Part shown: positions 26,938-36,626 of the stretch, in pieces
Numbering within the stretch: position 1 is the stretch's first letter
How the letters are laid out: the number at the start of each line of letters is the position of its first letter
NCBI GenBank assembly: GCA_905234845.1
Contig: CAJOIW010000005.1
Coordinates: forward strand, 1 to 64,000
Direction of reading: 5' to 3'
Length of the DNA: 64,000 nt
Origin: an uncultured Prevotella sp.
Lineage (GTDB): Bacteria > Bacteroidota > Bacteroidia > Bacteroidales > Bacteroidaceae
The notes under the pieces: model-generated
Seen by the model: only the letters and a program-made list of their open reading frames with translations
Databases searched by the model: none
Told to the model about the DNA's origin: nothing
Position numbers and translations under genes: made by a program

Positions 26938-28244
26938 CGACAAAAGAGTTATATGAGATTTACCTGCGGCATCCGCAGATTACCACCGACAGCCGCGCAT
27001 GCCCGACCAACAGTATTTTCTTCGCACTCAAGGGCGATAATTTTGACGGCAACCAGTATGCGGCATCAGCACTCGACAAAGGTTGTGCCTATGCCGTGGT
27101 CGACGACCGTAGCGTGGTGAAGGACGACCGCTATCTGCTTGTTGATAACGTGCTGCAGGCCTTCAAAGATCTGGCCCGCGAACACCGTCGGCAGTTTCAG
27201 ATTCCCGTTGTGGGCATCACTGGCACCAATGGCAAGACCACCACGAAAGAACTCATCAACGCCGTGCTCTCCGAGAAATATCGAGTGCTCTGCACGCAGG
27301 GCAACTTCAACAACGACGTGGGTGTGCCGAAGACGCTCTTCCGACTGACAAAGGAACACGAGATTGCCGTCATCGAGATGGGAGCCAGCCACCCCGGCGA
27401 CATCAAGACACTGGCCGAGACAGCCGAGCCCACCTGCGGACTCATCACCAACGTAGGCCGAGCCCACCTGCAGGGTTTCGGCTCGTTCGAAGGTGTGGTG
27501 CGCACCAAGGGCGAGCTCTACGACTTTCTCGCTTCGCGCGACGAAAGTCTTGTCTTCCTCAATGCCGACAACAGCTACCTGCTCTCCATCCTGCCCGAAA
27601 ATGTCTGGGTGACACCCTACAGCACCAGTCCTGAGAATGCCGAAGACTGCATCTACGGCGAGATCACAGCCTGCGCACCCTTCCTCGAGTTCCGCTGGCA
27701 CAAGCCACTCAACGACGATCCTACGTGGCACACCGTGAAGACCCACCTCATCGGCAGCTACAACCTCGACAACGCACTGGCAGCCATCGCCGTAGGTATC
27801 AATTTCGACGTGGCACCCGAGCAAATCTGCCACGCCCTCGAAAACTATCAGCCCACCAACAACCGCTCGCAGCTGACCGTGACCACCAACAACCGCCTCA
27901 TCGTAGATGCCTACAACGCCAACCCTACCTCGATGGCGGCCGCACTCGACAACTTTGAGCGGATGGAGGTCGATCCGAAGATGGCCATCCTGGGACAGAT
28001 GAGCGAGTTGGGCGACGTCTCCGACGAGGAGCATCGTCGCATGGTGAACACCCTGCGCAAGATGAATCTCGACAAGGTATGGCTCGTCGGCGAAAACTTT
28101 GCCGACATCAAATGCCACTATCGCAAGTTTGCCAACGTCGACGAAGTGAAAGCCGCCCTACGCGAAGAGCCCGTCAGCGGATACTACATCCTCATCAAAG
28201 GCAGCAACAGCAACCGACTCTTCGAGCTACCCGAACTGCTGTAA
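26934..28244 (+). CDS. murF: UDP-N-acetylmuramoyl-tripeptide--D-alanyl-D-alanine ligase
   Basis: A 436-residue Mur ligase. The P-loop GITGTNGKTTTKELI lies near residues 95-109; the N-terminal domain has TDSRACPTNSIFFALKGDNFDGN (substrate recognition, within a longer stretch); later AVIEMGASHPGDI and the C-terminal YNANPTSMAAALDNF and LGQMSELGDVSDEEH are MurF-specific. It adds the Ddl product to the muramyl tripeptide. The start overlaps the preceding stop (ATGA). Confidence 0.96.
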   Translation: MTTKELYEIYLRHPQITTDSRACPTNSIFFALKGDNFDGNQYAASALDKGCAYAVVDDRSVVKDDRYLLVDNVLQAFKDLAREHRRQFQIPVVGITGTNGKTTTKELINAVLSEKYRVLCTQGNFNNDVGVPKTLFRLTKEHEIAVIEMGASHPGDIKTLAETAEPTCGLITNVGRAHLQGFGSFEGVVRTKGELYDFLASRDESLVFLNADNSYLLSILPENVWVTPYSTSPENAEDCIYGEITACAPFLEFRWHKPLNDDPTWHTVKTHLIGSYNLDNALAAIAVGINFDVAPEQICHALENYQPTNNRSQLTVTTNNRLIVDAYNANPTSMAAALDNFERMEVDPKMAILGQMSELGDVSDEEHRRMVNTLRKMNLDKVWLVGENFADIKCHYRKFANVDEVKAALREEPVSGYYILIKGSNSNRLFELPELL

Positions 28245-28298
28245 AGAAGCGATAGGCGCTTCGCTAATGAATAATGAATAATGAGTAAAGTGAAAACC

Positions 28299-29708
28299 AT
28301 GAAAAAAGTACTATTTATCGCATTGCTATGCACAGCAGCAACTGTTGTGCAAGCTCGGAGTAAGAATTCGAAAATCATAAACAAAACGGCTGGAAGCATT
28401 ACTTTCGTCGTCGACGAGAATCTGCCTGCACCGAAGAGATTTATTTATACCGTCAGCGGGGATCAACGCGCTCAGGCCATCCTGACCGACAACGACACTC
28501 CCGTTCTACGCGATACGCTCAAGGTAGTGGCCAACAGTTTCGCAGCTGACTCGCTATGTTCCTATGGTTTGTGGAAAAGCGCCGTCAATGCCTATGCCGA
28601 CCACCGACCACTGGTACTCACACCCGATGTGGTGTGGATGGTCATCAGTCAAGGGTTTGCCCGCTATGTCAACGAACATGCCGAAGAAATGCGAAGCCTG
28701 TTGGTGAGCCACGAGAGAAAGATGGATCTTGTGGTACAGTCAAGTCATGACCTGCTGTCACCATGTGCCGACTGGACACAACTGACTACCGATTTCACAG
28801 CCTTAATCAAGAAGTACACGAAAGACGGCATTGCCGACGTAATTACATCCGACTTCTCCACGAGCGGTGTGAACGAGCAGATTGCCTCGAGGGTCACACT
28901 GATGGAGAGTATGAAGTCGTATTTCAAATATATTGCCATCTACGTGTCGTGCGGTATTCCGAACATCACCCTCAAAGGCACACCCGACGACTGGAGAAAG
29001 GTGTTGAAGAAAATAAGACAGCTGAAGAAATACGGCCTCACTGCATGGGTAAGCGAACTGGAGCCAATCCTTGCCGAGTTTGTCAGTGCAGCCGAGGGAC
29101 AGCCACGACAGGCTTTCTGGCAGGGCATCGTCAAGAAAAAACGTGTCGACAATCTGAAAGGCGGAGGATGCAGTCCTGATAAACCGACAGAGATGGACGG
29201 ATGGCTGCTGAAGTTCTTTCCCGACAAGGACGGAAAGACTTACGACAAGCTTCCACATACCTGGTCGCTGACCTCAGAGATGGTGCGAACTGAGATGAAA
29301 TACCAGCAAGTAAATCCGGTTGACGGAACCGTCACCAAAGAAACGTCACTGCTCCTATGGGCCGGCATCGTTGGAGCAGAGGTTGACGCTGACAGCGGCG
29401 CCCTCATGCCGAAGGTCGGATGGTTTGTCAACGTGCCCAAAAACGACGACGAGATTCTTGAAGAGATGAAAAAGAAGGACGAAAACTGGGGCAGCATCGA
29501 TATCAGCGTGCAGGAAGTTCCCGAGGTTCTCTCCCGTCTGAAGCATATCAAACGGCTGTCACTCTCTTTCACTAACAAAGTGGTGTTGCCCGAATGGATG
29601 GACGACATGGTTATCGACCGTTTTGTAATCAGTGGCAAGATGACGGAGGAGGAAAAGGCTGCCATTCTCAGCCGCTTTCCTAAAGCCGACGTGTACGTTA
29701 GGAAATAG
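28299..29708 (+). CDS. Secreted DUF4419 protein
   Basis: A 469-residue protein with a signal peptide (residues 1-18) starting at the ATG at 28299, not six codons upstream. The body matches DUF4419 in layout: LTPDVVWMVISQGFARYVN, HDLLSPCADWTQLTTDFTA, a central SCGIPNITLKGTPDDW and WAGIVGAEVD near the C-terminus. The family is widespread in Bacteroidetes and fungi with no known function. The last 80 residues look like an added domain. Confidence 0.82.
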   Translation: MKKVLFIALLCTAATVVQARSKNSKIINKTAGSITFVVDENLPAPKRFIYTVSGDQRAQAILTDNDTPVLRDTLKVVANSFAADSLCSYGLWKSAVNAYADHRPLVLTPDVVWMVISQGFARYVNEHAEEMRSLLVSHERKMDLVVQSSHDLLSPCADWTQLTTDFTALIKKYTKDGIADVITSDFSTSGVNEQIASRVTLMESMKSYFKYIAIYVSCGIPNITLKGTPDDWRKVLKKIRQLKKYGLTAWVSELEPILAEFVSAAEGQPRQAFWQGIVKKKRVDNLKGGGCSPDKPTEMDGWLLKFFPDKDGKTYDKLPHTWSLTSEMVRTEMKYQQVNPVDGTVTKETSLLLWAGIVGAEVDADSGALMPKVGWFVNVPKNDDEILEEMKKKDENWGSIDISVQEVPEVLSRLKHIKRLSLSFTNKVVLPEWMDDMVIDRFVISGKMTEEEKAAILSRFPKADVYVRK

Positions 29709-29716
29709 TACAGCAA

Positions 29717-29782
29717 AAATTCCCTAGGGAATTTCGTGCGAAAGCTTATCTTTCAGCTGAAATTCCCTAGGGAATTTTCTTT
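29717..29782. repeat. Twin perfect palindromes flanking a GAAAGCTTATCTTTC core
   Basis: AAATTCCCTAGGGAATTT occurs twice (about 29719-29736 and 29760-29777), each a self-complementary 18-mer, around GTGCGAAAGCTTATCTTTC. The two copies can also pair with each other. It lies between convergent genes and probably acts as a bidirectional terminator. Confidence 0.7.
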
Positions 29783-29804
29783 AAAGGCTTACCTTTTGCA
29801 ACTG

Positions 29805-30767
29805 TCAGAGACTTTCCAGCACGCGCTTGAGCACCACTTGGGCGGAGATTTCGCGGTTGGCAGCCTCGGGGATGACGAGCGAGCGCGGGCTTTCTATGAC
29901 GTCGTCGCTGACGATGAGGCCGCGCCGCACGGGCAGACAGTGCATGAAGTGGCCGTTGTTGGTGACGGCCATGTGACTGTCGTCGATGGTCCACGACATG
30001 TCTTGCGAGAGGATGCGGCCGTAGTCGGCGGGGTTCGTCACGCCCGGACAGCTCCAGTTCTTGGCATAGACGAAGTCGGCACCTTCGAGGGCTTTCATCT
30101 GGTTGTACTCCACACGGGCATTGCCGACGAAACGCGGGTCGAGTTCGTAGCCTTCAGGGTGAGTAACGACGAGATCGACATCGGCGGCACGCATCCATTC
30201 GGCAAACGAGTTGGGCACAGCCTGCGGCAGCGCACGACAGTGAGGGGCCCAGGTGAGGACGACCTTCGGGCGGTCCGTCTCACGATGCTCTTCTATCGTG
30301 ATGAGGTCGGCGAAGGCTTGCAGCGGATGCACGGTGGCGGTCTCCATGGCTACGACGGGCTTGCCACTGTGTTCGACAAACTGGCGGACGACGGTCTCGG
30401 CATAGTCGTAGTCGCGGTCTTGGAGTGCGGCAAACGACCGCACGGCAATGATGTCGCAATAGCTGGCCATCACGGGAATGGCCTCGAGCAGGTGCTCGCT
30501 CTTGTCGCCGTCCATGATGACGCCGCGCTCGGTCTCGAGCTTCCACGCGCCGGCGTTCACGTCGAGCACGATGACGTTCATGCCCAGGTTCATGGCTGCC
30601 TTCTGTGTGGAGAGACGGGTGCGCAACGAGTTGTTGAAGAAAATCATCAACAACGTCTTATTCTTGCCCAGATGCTGATAGGCATAACGATTGGCCTTCA
30701 CCTCAAGAGCTTCCTTGACAGCCTCTTGCAGGTTGCCGATATCTTCTACATGAAAAAATGTTCTCAT
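29805..30767 (-). CDS. argF': N-succinylornithine carbamoyltransferase-like enzyme (ArgF')
   Basis: A 320-residue transcarbamylase of the Bacteroides SOTCase type, not classical OTC. FFNNSLRTRLSTQKAAMN contains the carbamoyl-phosphate loop (S-x-R-T-R), and HCLPVRRGLIVSDDV and the long WKLETERGVIMDGDKSEHLL loop are typical. Residue 90, in DGDKS, is serine; as I recall the Bacteroides fragilis enzyme has proline here and acetylornithine-specific enzymes glutamate, so a succinyl substrate is likely. It uses the product of argD. It is far from the argR cluster and heads leftward next to the proline genes. Confidence 0.9.
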   Translation of the reverse strand: MRTFFHVEDIGNLQEAVKEALEVKANRYAYQHLGKNKTLLMIFFNNSLRTRLSTQKAAMNLGMNVIVLDVNAGAWKLETERGVIMDGDKSEHLLEAIPVMASYCDIIAVRSFAALQDRDYDYAETVVRQFVEHSGKPVVAMETATVHPLQAFADLITIEEHRETDRPKVVLTWAPHCRALPQAVPNSFAEWMRAADVDLVVTHPEGYELDPRFVGNARVEYNQMKALEGADFVYAKNWSCPGVTNPADYGRILSQDMSWTIDDSHMAVTNNGHFMHCLPVRRGLIVSDDVIESPRSLVIPEAANREISAQVVLKRVLESL

Positions 30768-30815
30768 CTTTTATATTTACAATTTATTTTTTCAACTTTT
30801 CAACCTTTCAACTTT

Positions 30816-32477
30816 TCAACTTTCTTTCTTGTCTTTCTCGCGGATTTCTACGCGGCGTATCTTGCCGCTGATGGTCTTGGGAAGCTCATCGACAAACTCG
30901 ATGATGCGCGGATACTTATAGGGCGCCGTCTCGTGCTTGACGTGGTTCTGCAGTTCCTTGATCAGTTCGTCGCCGGCACGGTCTTTCCACTCTCGTCCCA
31001 GCACCACGGTGGCCTTGACCACCATGCCGCGGATGTCGTCGGGCACACCGGTGATGGCGCACTCCACGACAGCCGGATGGGTCATCAGTGCCGACTCTAC
31101 CTCGAACGGTCCGATGCGATAGCCCGACGACTTGATGACGTCGTCGATGCGTCCTTCGAACCAGTAGTAGCCGTCTTCGTCGCGCCAGGCCACGTCGCCC
31201 GTGTGGTAGAGTCCGTCGTGCCAGGCCTCACGGGTAAGCGCCTCGTCGCGATAATACTCTTTGAACAGGCCGATGGGCTTGCGGTCGCCTATGCGCACCA
31301 CAATCTCGCCTTTCTCACCGTCTTCGCAGCGGGTGCCGTCGGGTTTCACAAGGTCGATGTTGTATTGCGCATTGGGTATGCCCATCGAGCCCGGCTTGGG
31401 CATCATCCAGGGCATGGTGCCCAGCGTCATCGTGGTCTCGGTCTGTCCGAAGCCTTCCATCATCTGTATGCCGGTCTTCTCCTTGAACTTGTCGAACACG
31501 GCGGGGTTGAGTGCCTCGCCTGCGGTGGTGCAATAGCGTAGCGAAGAGAGGTCGTAGTGCGAGAGGTCTTCGCGAATCATGAAACGGTAGATGGTGGGCG
31601 GAGCACAGAACGAGGTCACTTTGTATTTCTCAATCTGTCGCAGCAGCGTGTCAGCGTTGAACTTCTCGTGGTCGAAGACGAACACGGCTGCTCCGGCAAA
31701 CCACTGTCCGTAGAACTTGCCCCAGACGGCCTTGCCCCATCCCGTGTCGGCCACGGTGAGGTGGATGCTGTCGGGGCTGAGGTTGTGCCAGAACACGCCT
31801 GTCGTGAGGTGGCCGAGGGCATAGAGGAAGTCGTGAGCCACCATCTTCGGCTCGCCGCTGGTGCCGCTGGTGAAGTACATCAGCATGGTGTCGTCGTTGC
31901 TGTTCACATGGTGCGGACGGACAAAAGCGGGTGCATCGGCAATCTCGCGATGCCAGTCGTGGAAACCCTCGGGAACAATCGGACCAACGGAGATGAGCGT
32001 CTCGAGCGTGGGACTCTCGGGTATGGCTTTCTGTATCTCGCCGAGCACATATTCCTCGCCTACGCAGACGATGGCTTTCACGCTGGCGCGTTGGTTGCGA
32101 TAGACAATGTCGTGCTTGGTCAGCATATGGGTGGCGGGTATGACCACGGCGCCGAGCTTGTGGAGGGCGAGCATCGCGATCCACCACTCGTAGCGGCGCT
32201 TGAGGATGAGCATCACCATGTCGCCATGTCCGATGCCGAGCTGTCCGAGATAGGCTGCGGCCTGGTCGCTCTCGCGCTTCAGGTCGGCAAACGTCGAGAA
32301 CACCTCGGCGCCCTGGTCGTTGGTCCAGATGAGCGCCACCTTGTCGGGCTGCTCCTCGGCCCAGACGTCCATCACGTCGTAGGCAAAATTGAAGTTCTCG
32401 GGAACGATGAACTCCAGATGTTTGTTATAGTCTTCCACCGACTCGAAATGAGTCTGTCGTAAAAATCGTTCTACCAT
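30816..32477 (-). CDS. AMP-forming acyl-CoA synthetase
   Basis: A 553-residue ANL-superfamily enzyme. Motifs in order: phosphate-binding YFTSGTSGEPKMVAHDF, GFGQTETTMTLG, hinge region HTGDVAWRDEDGYYWFEGRI with DDVIKSSGYRIGPFEVESAL, and the catalytic lysine in PKTISGKIRRVEIR. The size and the acetyl/medium-chain-like motifs suggest activation of acetate, propionate or medium-chain acids; the substrate is unresolved. It lies eight bases after an HTH-cupin regulator in the same direction, which probably controls it. Confidence 0.88.
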   Translation of the reverse strand: MVERFLRQTHFESVEDYNKHLEFIVPENFNFAYDVMDVWAEEQPDKVALIWTNDQGAEVFSTFADLKRESDQAAAYLGQLGIGHGDMVMLILKRRYEWWIAMLALHKLGAVVIPATHMLTKHDIVYRNQRASVKAIVCVGEEYVLGEIQKAIPESPTLETLISVGPIVPEGFHDWHREIADAPAFVRPHHVNSNDDTMLMYFTSGTSGEPKMVAHDFLYALGHLTTGVFWHNLSPDSIHLTVADTGWGKAVWGKFYGQWFAGAAVFVFDHEKFNADTLLRQIEKYKVTSFCAPPTIYRFMIREDLSHYDLSSLRYCTTAGEALNPAVFDKFKEKTGIQMMEGFGQTETTMTLGTMPWMMPKPGSMGIPNAQYNIDLVKPDGTRCEDGEKGEIVVRIGDRKPIGLFKEYYRDEALTREAWHDGLYHTGDVAWRDEDGYYWFEGRIDDVIKSSGYRIGPFEVESALMTHPAVVECAITGVPDDIRGMVVKATVVLGREWKDRAGDELIKELQNHVKHETAPYKYPRIIEFVDELPKTISGKIRRVEIREKDKKES

Positions 32478-32485
32478 ATTGCTTT

Positions 32486-33043
32486 CTATTCTACTGTGAA
32501 TGCCAGAAACCTGACGGCCTTGTCGCCGACGGCCTTCATGCCATGTGGTTGCGTGGAGTCGAAATAAATGCTGTCGCCCTCTTCCAGCGTGATGGTCTTG
32601 CCGCCGATGTAGAGTTCCATCGAGCCTTCGAGCACCATGTTGAATTCCTGTCCTGCATGGGTATTCTTATAGAACTTGTGGGCCTCGGGCTTGGGCTCGA
32701 CGGTGACGATGAACACGTCGGCCTTGTGACCCACGAATCCGCTCACCAGACTCTGATATTTGTAGGCTTTCGTGCGCTCAACGCTCAGTCCCTGACCTTT
32801 GCGAGTGACGGAGTAAGACCGCATCTTCGGAGCCTCGGCAAACATCAGCTCTTCGGCACTCACACCATATTTCTTTGCAATCTTCATCAGGTTAGAGATG
32901 GTGATGTCGACCTCGCCGCGTTCTATTCGTTCATACTTCTCCACGTCGATGCCGATGGTTGCAGCCATCTCGTCGACGGGAATGTCGAGCACGTCGCGCA
33001 GTCCGCGCAACCGCTCGCCAATCTGTTTCAGTTGTTCGTCCAT
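32486..33043 (-). CDS. XRE-family regulator with C-terminal cupin domain
   Basis: A 185-residue protein: N-terminal helix-turn-helix (residues about 10-63, LRGLRDVLDIPVDEMAATIG ... ISNLMKIAKKYG) and a C-terminal cupin (residues 110-185) with EFNMVLEGSMELYIGGK and LEEGDSIYFDSTQPHGMKA. Regulators of this kind sense small metabolites in the cupin pocket. The eight-base spacing to the acyl-CoA synthetase indicates an operon; a fatty acid or acyl-CoA ligand is a guess from context. Confidence 0.9.
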   Translation of the reverse strand: MDEQLKQIGERLRGLRDVLDIPVDEMAATIGIDVEKYERIERGEVDITISNLMKIAKKYGVSAEELMFAEAPKMRSYSVTRKGQGLSVERTKAYKYQSLVSGFVGHKADVFIVTVEPKPEAHKFYKNTHAGQEFNMVLEGSMELYIGGKTITLEEGDSIYFDSTQPHGMKAVGDKAVRFLAFTVE

Positions 33044-33086
33044 ATTCTATTTTTTGAATGTACTGTATGTTATATAATTGTTGGTG

Positions 33087-33094
33087 CAAAATTA
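33087..33094 (-). promoter_or_regulatory. -7 box of the HTH-cupin operon
   Basis: On the minus strand TAATTTTG lies 43 bases before the start codon. The -33 element is not clear. Confidence 0.4.
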
Positions 33095-33164
33095 CAAAAA
33101 AATAATCACAAACGCGCCATCGTCATTCCATTTTTGCCATCATTATGAATAATATTATATAGGA

Positions 33165-33302
33165 GTAAAGAAGTTAAGGAGTTAAGGAGTTAAGACGAAA
33201 CTCTCCCGATGCACCACGCTTCGCGAATGAATAATGAGTAATGAGTAATTGTGCCGCGTGCGCCAGCCTATTATGCATTATGCATTATGAATTATGCATT
33301 AA
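33165..33302. repeat. Short-period repeats between the HTH-cupin gene and proA
   Basis: Runs of TTAAGGAGTTAAGG, AATGAATAATGAGTAATGAG and TTATGCATTATGCATTATG fill the intergenic region. Similar tracts occur at 24605-24620, 28260-28285 and 34560-34615. No gene is seen. Confidence 0.6.
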
Positions 33303-33306
33303 AACA

Positions 33307-34554
33307 TTACGCTCTTGTCTGGCCGTTGCCGTCGATAAGCCATTTGTAGGTAGTGATTTCCTCAAGGCCCATCGGTCCGCGCGGCCCGAGCTTCTGCGTA
33401 GAGATTCCGATTTCGGCACCCAACCCGAACTGTGCGCCGTCGGTGAACGATGTGGGCGCATTCCAGTAGACGCATGCCGCATCGACCTGCTGCTGAAACC
33501 GCCGGGCTGTCTCGGCGTTGTCGGTGACGATGCTCTCGCTGTGCTTCGAGCTGTAGGCGGCGATGTGGGCCAAAGCCTCATCCATGTCGGCCACAGTGCG
33601 CACGGCCATCTTGTAGGCCATAAACTCGGTGCCGAACGTCTCGTCGTCGGCGTGGCAAAGCAGCGCGGCAGGATAATGGCCGGCTAAAACGTCGAAGGCC
33701 GCATCGTCGGCATAGAGCACCACCTCTTTTTCGGCGAGCGGAGCCAACAATGCGGGCAGGTCGGCCAGACGCGACCGATGCACGATGAGGCAGTCGAGCG
33801 CGTTGCACACCGACACGCGGCGCGTCTTGGCATTGCAGACGATGGCCTGTCCCATGGCGAGGTCGCCGTCTTTATCGAAATAGGTGTGCACCACGCCTGC
33901 GCCGGTCTCGATGACGGGCACGCGGGCCGTCGTGCGCACAAAGTCGATGAGCCGCTTGCCACCCCGCGGAATGCAGAGGTCGACGTCGCCCACCGCGTTC
34001 AGCAGTTCGGCCGTAGCCTCATGGGTAGAGGGCAGCAGAGCCACTGCATGGTCGTCGACACCGAAGCGCCGCAACACCTCGTGAATGAGCGCCACCGCCT
34101 CACGGTTGGAGCACTCGGCATCGCGCCCGCCTTTCAAGATACAGGCATTGCCACTCTTGAAACACAGCGAGAACACGTCGAAGGTGACGTTGGGCCGGGC
34201 CTCGTAGATGACACCGATAACGCCGAACGGCACCGACACGCGTCGCAGCCGCAACCCATTGGGCAGCGTGCGCTCTTTCGTCGTGAAGCCCAGCGGCGAC
34301 GGCAGCGTGGCCACGTTGCGCATGTCGGCCGCAATGCCAGCAAGCCGGTCGGGGGTGAGCTGCAGCCGGTCGTAGAGCGGATTGCTGCGGTCCATCTGTT
34401 TCAGGTCGTCGGCATTCGCCTGCAGCAACCGGTCGTGCTGATGCTCTATCTCGTCGGCCACAGCCCGCAGCACCTCGTTGCGCCGGTCGTCGGTCAACGT
34501 GGCGATGGTGCGGCTTGCCGCCTTTACCTGTAAAAATATTTCTTTCAATTCCAT
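33307..34554 (-). CDS. proA: Glutamate-5-semialdehyde dehydrogenase
   Basis: A 415-residue aldehyde-dehydrogenase-fold enzyme that reduces gamma-glutamyl phosphate in proline synthesis. ProA blocks are present: [52 protein letters not shown] and [20 protein letters not shown]. It is followed upstream by proB (62 bases) and then proC, all on the minus strand. Confidence 0.96.
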   Translation of the reverse strand: MELKEIFLQVKAASRTIATLTDDRRNEVLRAVADEIEHQHDRLLQANADDLKQMDRSNPLYDRLQLTPDRLAGIAADMRNVATLPSPLGFTTKERTLPNGLRLRRVSVPFGVIGVIYEARPNVTFDVFSLCFKSGNACILKGGRDAECSNREAVALIHEVLRRFGVDDHAVALLPSTHEATAELLNAVGDVDLCIPRGGKRLIDFVRTTARVPVIETGAGVVHTYFDKDGDLAMGQAIVCNAKTRRVSVCNALDCLIVHRSRLADLPALLAPLAEKEVVLYADDAAFDVLAGHYPAALLCHADDETFGTEFMAYKMAVRTVADMDEALAHIAAYSSKHSESIVTDNAETARRFQQQVDAACVYWNAPTSFTDGAQFGLGAEIGISTQKLGPRGPMGLEEITTYKWLIDGNGQTRA

Positions 34555-34615
34555 TTATTTAAAAGGTTGAAAAGTTGAACTGTCGTCTTAACTCCTTAAC
34601 TCCTGATGCTATGTC

Positions 34616-35380
34616 TCAATTCACAAACTCCGTGTGCGGCGTGTTGTCGGCGTTTTGCAACAGCGAGGGCAGGATGTCGGGGCGTGTGCCGTTGGCGATG
34701 ATGACGCGTATGCCTTCGGCGGCGACCGCGCGGGCCGTGTTGTACTTCGAGACCATGCCGCCGCGGCCGTTGCTGCTGTGGTGGCTGTCGATGTGTTGGG
34801 CAAGGTCGTCGTCGGGGTGCACGACGCGTATGAGACGGGCATCGGGCTGGTCGGGGGCAGCGGTGAAGATGCCGTCGACATTGGTGAGCAGGATGAGGGC
34901 GTCGGCCTTCATCATGCGGGCGATGAGTCCCGAGAGCTCGTCGTTGTCGGTAAACATAAGCTCGGTCACGCAGACGGTGTCGTTCTCGTTGACCACAGGC
35001 AGCACGCCGTTCTCGAGCATCACGCGCATACAGGCCTGCTGGTTCTCGTATTGCTCGCCGGGCTCGAAGTTCTCCTTCATGGTGAGCACCTGACCCACCT
35101 GGATGTGGTATTCGCGGAAAAGGTCGTAGTAGAGTCCCACGAGCTTCACCTGTCCGATGGCCGAGAAGAGCTGCCGCTGTTCGACGGAGTCGAGCGAGTG
35201 GTCGGTGTGGAGCTCACTGCGGCCGCAGGCCACGGCGCCGCTCGTGACGAGTATCACCTCGTGTCCCTGCTGACGCAGCCAGGCTATCTGGTCGACGATG
35301 GCCGACATGCGCGTCACGTCGAGCTTACCGTCGGCGCGATTCAGCACGTTAGAGCCTACTTTTACAACTATTCTGTTCAT
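34616..35380 (-). CDS. proB: Glutamate 5-kinase (single-domain form)
   Basis: A 254-residue amino-acid kinase that phosphorylates glutamate. RIVVKVGSNVL at the N-terminus, ILVTSGAVACGRSEL, PVVNENDTVCVTELMFTDND (ATP and substrate) and GRGGMVSKYNTARAVAAEGI (the MxxK region) are clear. It lacks the C-terminal PUA domain of the E. coli enzyme (367 residues); the short form is normal in many Bacteroidetes. Confidence 0.95.
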   Translation of the reverse strand: MNRIVVKVGSNVLNRADGKLDVTRMSAIVDQIAWLRQQGHEVILVTSGAVACGRSELHTDHSLDSVEQRQLFSAIGQVKLVGLYYDLFREYHIQVGQVLTMKENFEPGEQYENQQACMRVMLENGVLPVVNENDTVCVTELMFTDNDELSGLIARMMKADALILLTNVDGIFTAAPDQPDARLIRVVHPDDDLAQHIDSHHSSNGRGGMVSKYNTARAVAAEGIRVIIANGTRPDILPSLLQNADNTPHTEFVN

Positions 35381-35399
35381 TAAATTTTATTTTAACATC

Positions 35400-35545
35400 T
35401 TAGGAGTTATACCTTTCGGGAGTTAAGGAACGAATCATTTTCAATTTTCAACCGATTAACGCGGCACGCCGCGTCCCAACAGTCCGTTAACTCCTCAGGT
35501 CGAAGACCTGTTAACTTCAGATAACTCCTGTTAACTACTATAGTT
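35400..35545. repeat. Stem-loop array with TTAACTCC/TTAACTTC linkers
   Basis: Short hairpins such as CAGGTCGAAGACCTG and GCGGCACGCCGC are separated by GTTAACTCC and TTAACTTC units between proB and proC. The same architecture recurs at 46665-46855. Confidence 0.6.
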
Positions 35546-35548
35546 ATT

Positions 35549-36304
35549 TCAAATTTTCAGTCCTTCAACGACAGCCTTCGTGAAACCTGCCTGCTCCATG
35601 GCATTCAGTCCGCGGATGGTGATGCCGCCGGGCGTGGTCACGCGGTCGATGGCCTGCTCGGGATGCTCGCCCGTGGCCTGCAGCAGCGCGACGGCTCCCC
35701 TCACCGTCTGCAGCACGATGTCCTTAGCCTCGTCGGCACGGAAGCCTATCTCCACGCCGCCCTCCGATGCCGCACGGATGTAGCGCATGGCATAGGCGAT
35801 GCCGCACGACGCCAGCAGGGTGCCGGCCCTGAGCTGTTTCTCGCCGACGACACGCGTCTGACCGAGCCGGTCGAACAGCGTCTGCACCACGCGCACGTCG
35901 TCTTCCGGCACGTCGGCCGAGGCGATGAACGTCATCGACTGCCGCAGCGCAATGGCAATGTTGGGAATCACGGTGATGACACCCGGCAGCGATACGCCTG
36001 CGGCAAAGCTGACGAGTATCACCCGACGGCCGGCGACGGCCGGCTCAATCTCGCGTCTCACCTGCTCCACGAGCCACGGCTTCACGGCCAGCACCACAAG
36101 GTCGGCCTCGCGTGCTGCCTCGATGTTGCTGGTGCTGACACGCGCACCTTTCTCCTTAAACCGCGCGAGCTTACCCTCTGTGGGGTTTGCCACCACGATG
36201 TCGGCCGCCGAGCCGATGCCGGGCACATCGGTTCCGCCGCACAGCAGCAGCCCGTCGGCAAACGCGCCGCCCATGGCTCCCGCACCTATGATTGCTATCT
36301 TCAT
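35549..36304 (-). CDS. proC: Pyrroline-5-carboxylate reductase
   Basis: A 251-residue NAD(P)-dependent reductase with the Rossmann start KIAIIGAGAMGGAFADGLL, LVVLAVKPWLVEQV, and the C-terminal signature IDRVTTPGGITIRGLNAMEQ. It completes proline synthesis from the ProAB product. I start at the ATG at 36304; an upstream in-frame ATG lies beyond the promoter. Confidence 0.95.
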   Translation of the reverse strand: MKIAIIGAGAMGGAFADGLLLCGGTDVPGIGSAADIVVANPTEGKLARFKEKGARVSTSNIEAAREADLVVLAVKPWLVEQVRREIEPAVAGRRVILVSFAAGVSLPGVITVIPNIAIALRQSMTFIASADVPEDDVRVVQTLFDRLGQTRVVGEKQLRAGTLLASCGIAYAMRYIRAASEGGVEIGFRADEAKDIVLQTVRGAVALLQATGEHPEQAIDRVTTPGGITIRGLNAMEQAGFTKAVVEGLKI

Positions 36305-36339
36305 ACGTTTAGTCCTCTCTTTTGTGAAATTACAGAGTG

Positions 36340-36371
36340 CAAAGATACGGTTTTCTTCCGAATGTGCCAAA
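36340..36371 (-). promoter_or_regulatory. proC promoter
   Basis: On the minus strand TTTG (36371-36368), 20 bases, TATCTTTG (36347-36340), 35 bases before the start codon. Confidence 0.65.
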
Positions 36372-36626
36372 TTTTATGCGAAACCGGTCGCAGACACCCT
36401 TCCATGTTTACACTTTTTAACGATTGCCGATTTTCTTTTAACCTCATATTTCGAAAAAAATCCACCAACTCCTCCCGCGCACTCAAAAACAGCCGTTTTT
36501 TGCCACTTTCCGCATTTTTGCCTAATCCATTATCTTTCAGTCAGTTAACCAAACTCTCATCCCTCATCTCCATCCCGAGCAAAGCTCGCCCCCCCGTAGC
36601 CTTCCATCCCTCATCCCTGAAAGCTA

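Noticed and set aside
27066..28118. A 350-codon open frame on the minus strand
   Set aside because: It lies wholly inside murF and has a valine/glycine-rich shadow composition.
29736..31541. A 601-codon open frame on the plus strand
   Set aside because: It is antisense to argF' and the acyl-CoA synthetase, which have clear catalytic motifs; its translation has no domain and reflects GC-rich codon structure.
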